Origin: Pseudomonas campi
GTDB lineage: Bacteria > Pseudomonadota > Gammaproteobacteria > Pseudomonadales > Pseudomonadaceae
Length of the DNA stretch: 64,000 bases
NCBI RefSeq assembly: GCF_013200955.2
Contig: NZ_CP053697.2
Coordinates: forward strand, 2,294,001 to 2,358,000
Reading direction: 5' to 3'
In this document: positions 63,205 to 64,000 of the stretch, piece by piece
How positions within the stretch are numbered: the stretch's first letter is position 1
Layout: every line of letters begins with the position of its first letter
Translations under genes and position numbers: made by a program
Notes under the pieces: model-generated
Seen by the model: only the letters and a program-made list of their open reading frames with translations
Database searches by the model: none
Told to the model about the DNA's origin: nothing

Positions 63205-64000
63205 ATGCACTACTGGCAACTGGATGTTTTTGCCGAGCGGCCACTGAGCGGCAACGGCCTGGCGGTCTTCGCCGACGCCCGCGGCCTGACGCCGGCGGCA
63301 ATGCAGGCGCTGACCCGCGAGCTGCGCCAGTTCGAGTCGATCTTCCTGTGCCCTGGCGAACAGCCCAATCAGTTCAGCGCCCGGGTCTTCACCGTCGAAG
63401 AGGAACTGCCGTTCGCCGGTCACCCGGTACTGGGCGCCGCCGCTTTGCTGCATCACCTGTACGCTGGTGAGCAGGCGGCCGACTGGCAATTGCAGTTAGC
63501 CGAGAAAACCCTGAGCATCGCCACCCGCCGCAGCGGCCAGGGCTTCTATGCACAAATGGATCAGGGTCGGGCCAGCTTCGGCGCCGTGCTTTCCGAGCAG
63601 CAGGCTGAATGGTTCGCCGCGTGTTTCGCCAGCAGCCTGGATCGCCGCTACCCGGCCCAGGTCGTCAGCACCGGCTTACCCTATCTGTTGCTACCGGTCA
63701 CCGCTGCCGGACTGGCCAATGCCAAGCAGCAGCAAGCCCTGGACGCCGCCCTCGACGAACTGGGCGCGGCCTTCGTTTTCCTCATGGATGTCGATGCTGC
63801 CGAAGGCCGTACTTGGGATCCGCTGGGCGTGATCGAAGACATTGCCACCGGGAGTGCCGCCGGCCCGGTAGCGGCCTGGCGCCTGGCCCAGGGCCTGCAG
63901 CGTGTCGGGCAGGATTTCCAGCTGTATCAGGGCCGTTTCGTCGATCGCCCCAGCAGCCTGGATGTACGGGTGCAAGACAACGGCCAGGTGCTGGTCGGTG
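63205..64000 (+). CDS. PhzF-family isomerase (3' end cut by window edge)
   Basis: 265 residues are visible of a usual 280-300. The PhzF fold signatures are MHYWQLDVFAERPLSGNGLAVF, LRQFESIFL (the family's catalytic glutamate position), VEEELPFAGHPVLGAA and EDIATGSAAGPVAAW. Characterised members isomerise a dihydro-hydroxyanthranilate in phenazine synthesis, but most are stand-alone with unknown substrates; no phenazine genes are here. The ATG at 63205 has TAGGAG about 9 bases upstream. Confidence 0.92.
   Translation, partial: MHYWQLDVFAERPLSGNGLAVFADARGLTPAAMQALTRELRQFESIFLCPGEQPNQFSARVFTVEEELPFAGHPVLGAAALLHHLYAGEQAADWQLQLAEKTLSIATRRSGQGFYAQMDQGRASFGAVLSEQQAEWFAACFASSLDRRYPAQVVSTGLPYLLLPVTAAGLANAKQQQALDAALDELGAAFVFLMDVDAAEGRTWDPLGVIEDIATGSAAGPVAAWRLAQGLQRVGQDFQLYQGRFVDRPSSLDVRVQDNGQVLVG

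Noticed and set aside
1..64000. tRNA, rRNA or CRISPR loci
   Set aside because: I saw no T-loop GTTCGANTC context within a cloverleaf, no rRNA conserved stretches and no regularly spaced direct repeats; the ATTGAATCCGGG strings are REP arms.

Overview
The window is a high-GC gammaproteobacterial chromosome segment, almost certainly from Pseudomonas. Evidence: the gpsA, DUF4389, sixA, hybrid sensor kinase, fabA, fabB block is arranged as in P. aeruginosa; the assimilatory nitrate cluster (transporter, phosphatase-kinase, reductase, cobA) is Pseudomonas-like; REP-type inverted repeats (GTAGCCCGGAT and GTAGGAGCGAGCTC families) are scattered between genes. I cannot name the species. No rRNA, tRNA, CRISPR array or replication origin was seen.

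Layout. 1-6.6 kb: cold-shock/DUF1294 protein, uppP, an unknown gene, a DUF3429 gene split by a 266-bp mobile-element-like repeat, and a di-heme peroxidase plus catalase-like pair. 6.6-11 kb: methionine salvage (mtnC, mtnD, mtnB), then an MFS gene and aroC, all minus strand. 11-24.5 kb: ordinary housekeeping and transport genes (prmB, an isochorismatase-like hydrolase, smr, folE, glutaredoxin-like, GST, aminotransferase/MarR, LysE, BenE, BASS, SDR, pyrF, thioesterase, cytochrome c). 25-33.6 kb: nitrate assimilation, with two sigma-54-type promoters and an RNA leader that fits the ANTAR (NasT/NasR) antitermination motif. 33.7-42.3 kb: a type VI secretion effector module on the minus strand (VgrG, DUF4123 adaptor, Rhs toxin, Imm50-like immunity, a further low-GC gene bracketed by two related hairpin repeats). 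42.5-50.2 kb: acyl-CoA synthetase, sixA, gpsA, hybrid sensor kinase, fabA-fabB. 50.3-53.6 kb: DUF3859, periplasmic binding protein, OsmC, pirin, small secreted protein. 53.7-57.4 kb: a bufferin-type RiPP operon (YHS, DoxX, GST, BufA1, BufB, BufC), divergent from two tandem LysR regulators. 59.5-64 kb: GST, a three-domain flavin/iron-sulfur oxidoreductase, DUF1348, the second copy of the 266-bp element, and a partial PhzF gene.

Main points of interest. (1) Two 266-bp copies of one terminal-inverted-repeat element lie 60 kb apart. One splits a DUF3429 gene; the other sits exactly in the loop of a rho-independent terminator. Several of their differences are compensated within stems. (2) The nas leader has two hairpins with A1/G4 hexaloops in front of a strong terminator. 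(3) The bufferin copper-RiPP operon has extra members. (4) The Rhs module has a swapped-looking toxin/immunity end and an orphan candidate immunity gene between repeated hairpins.
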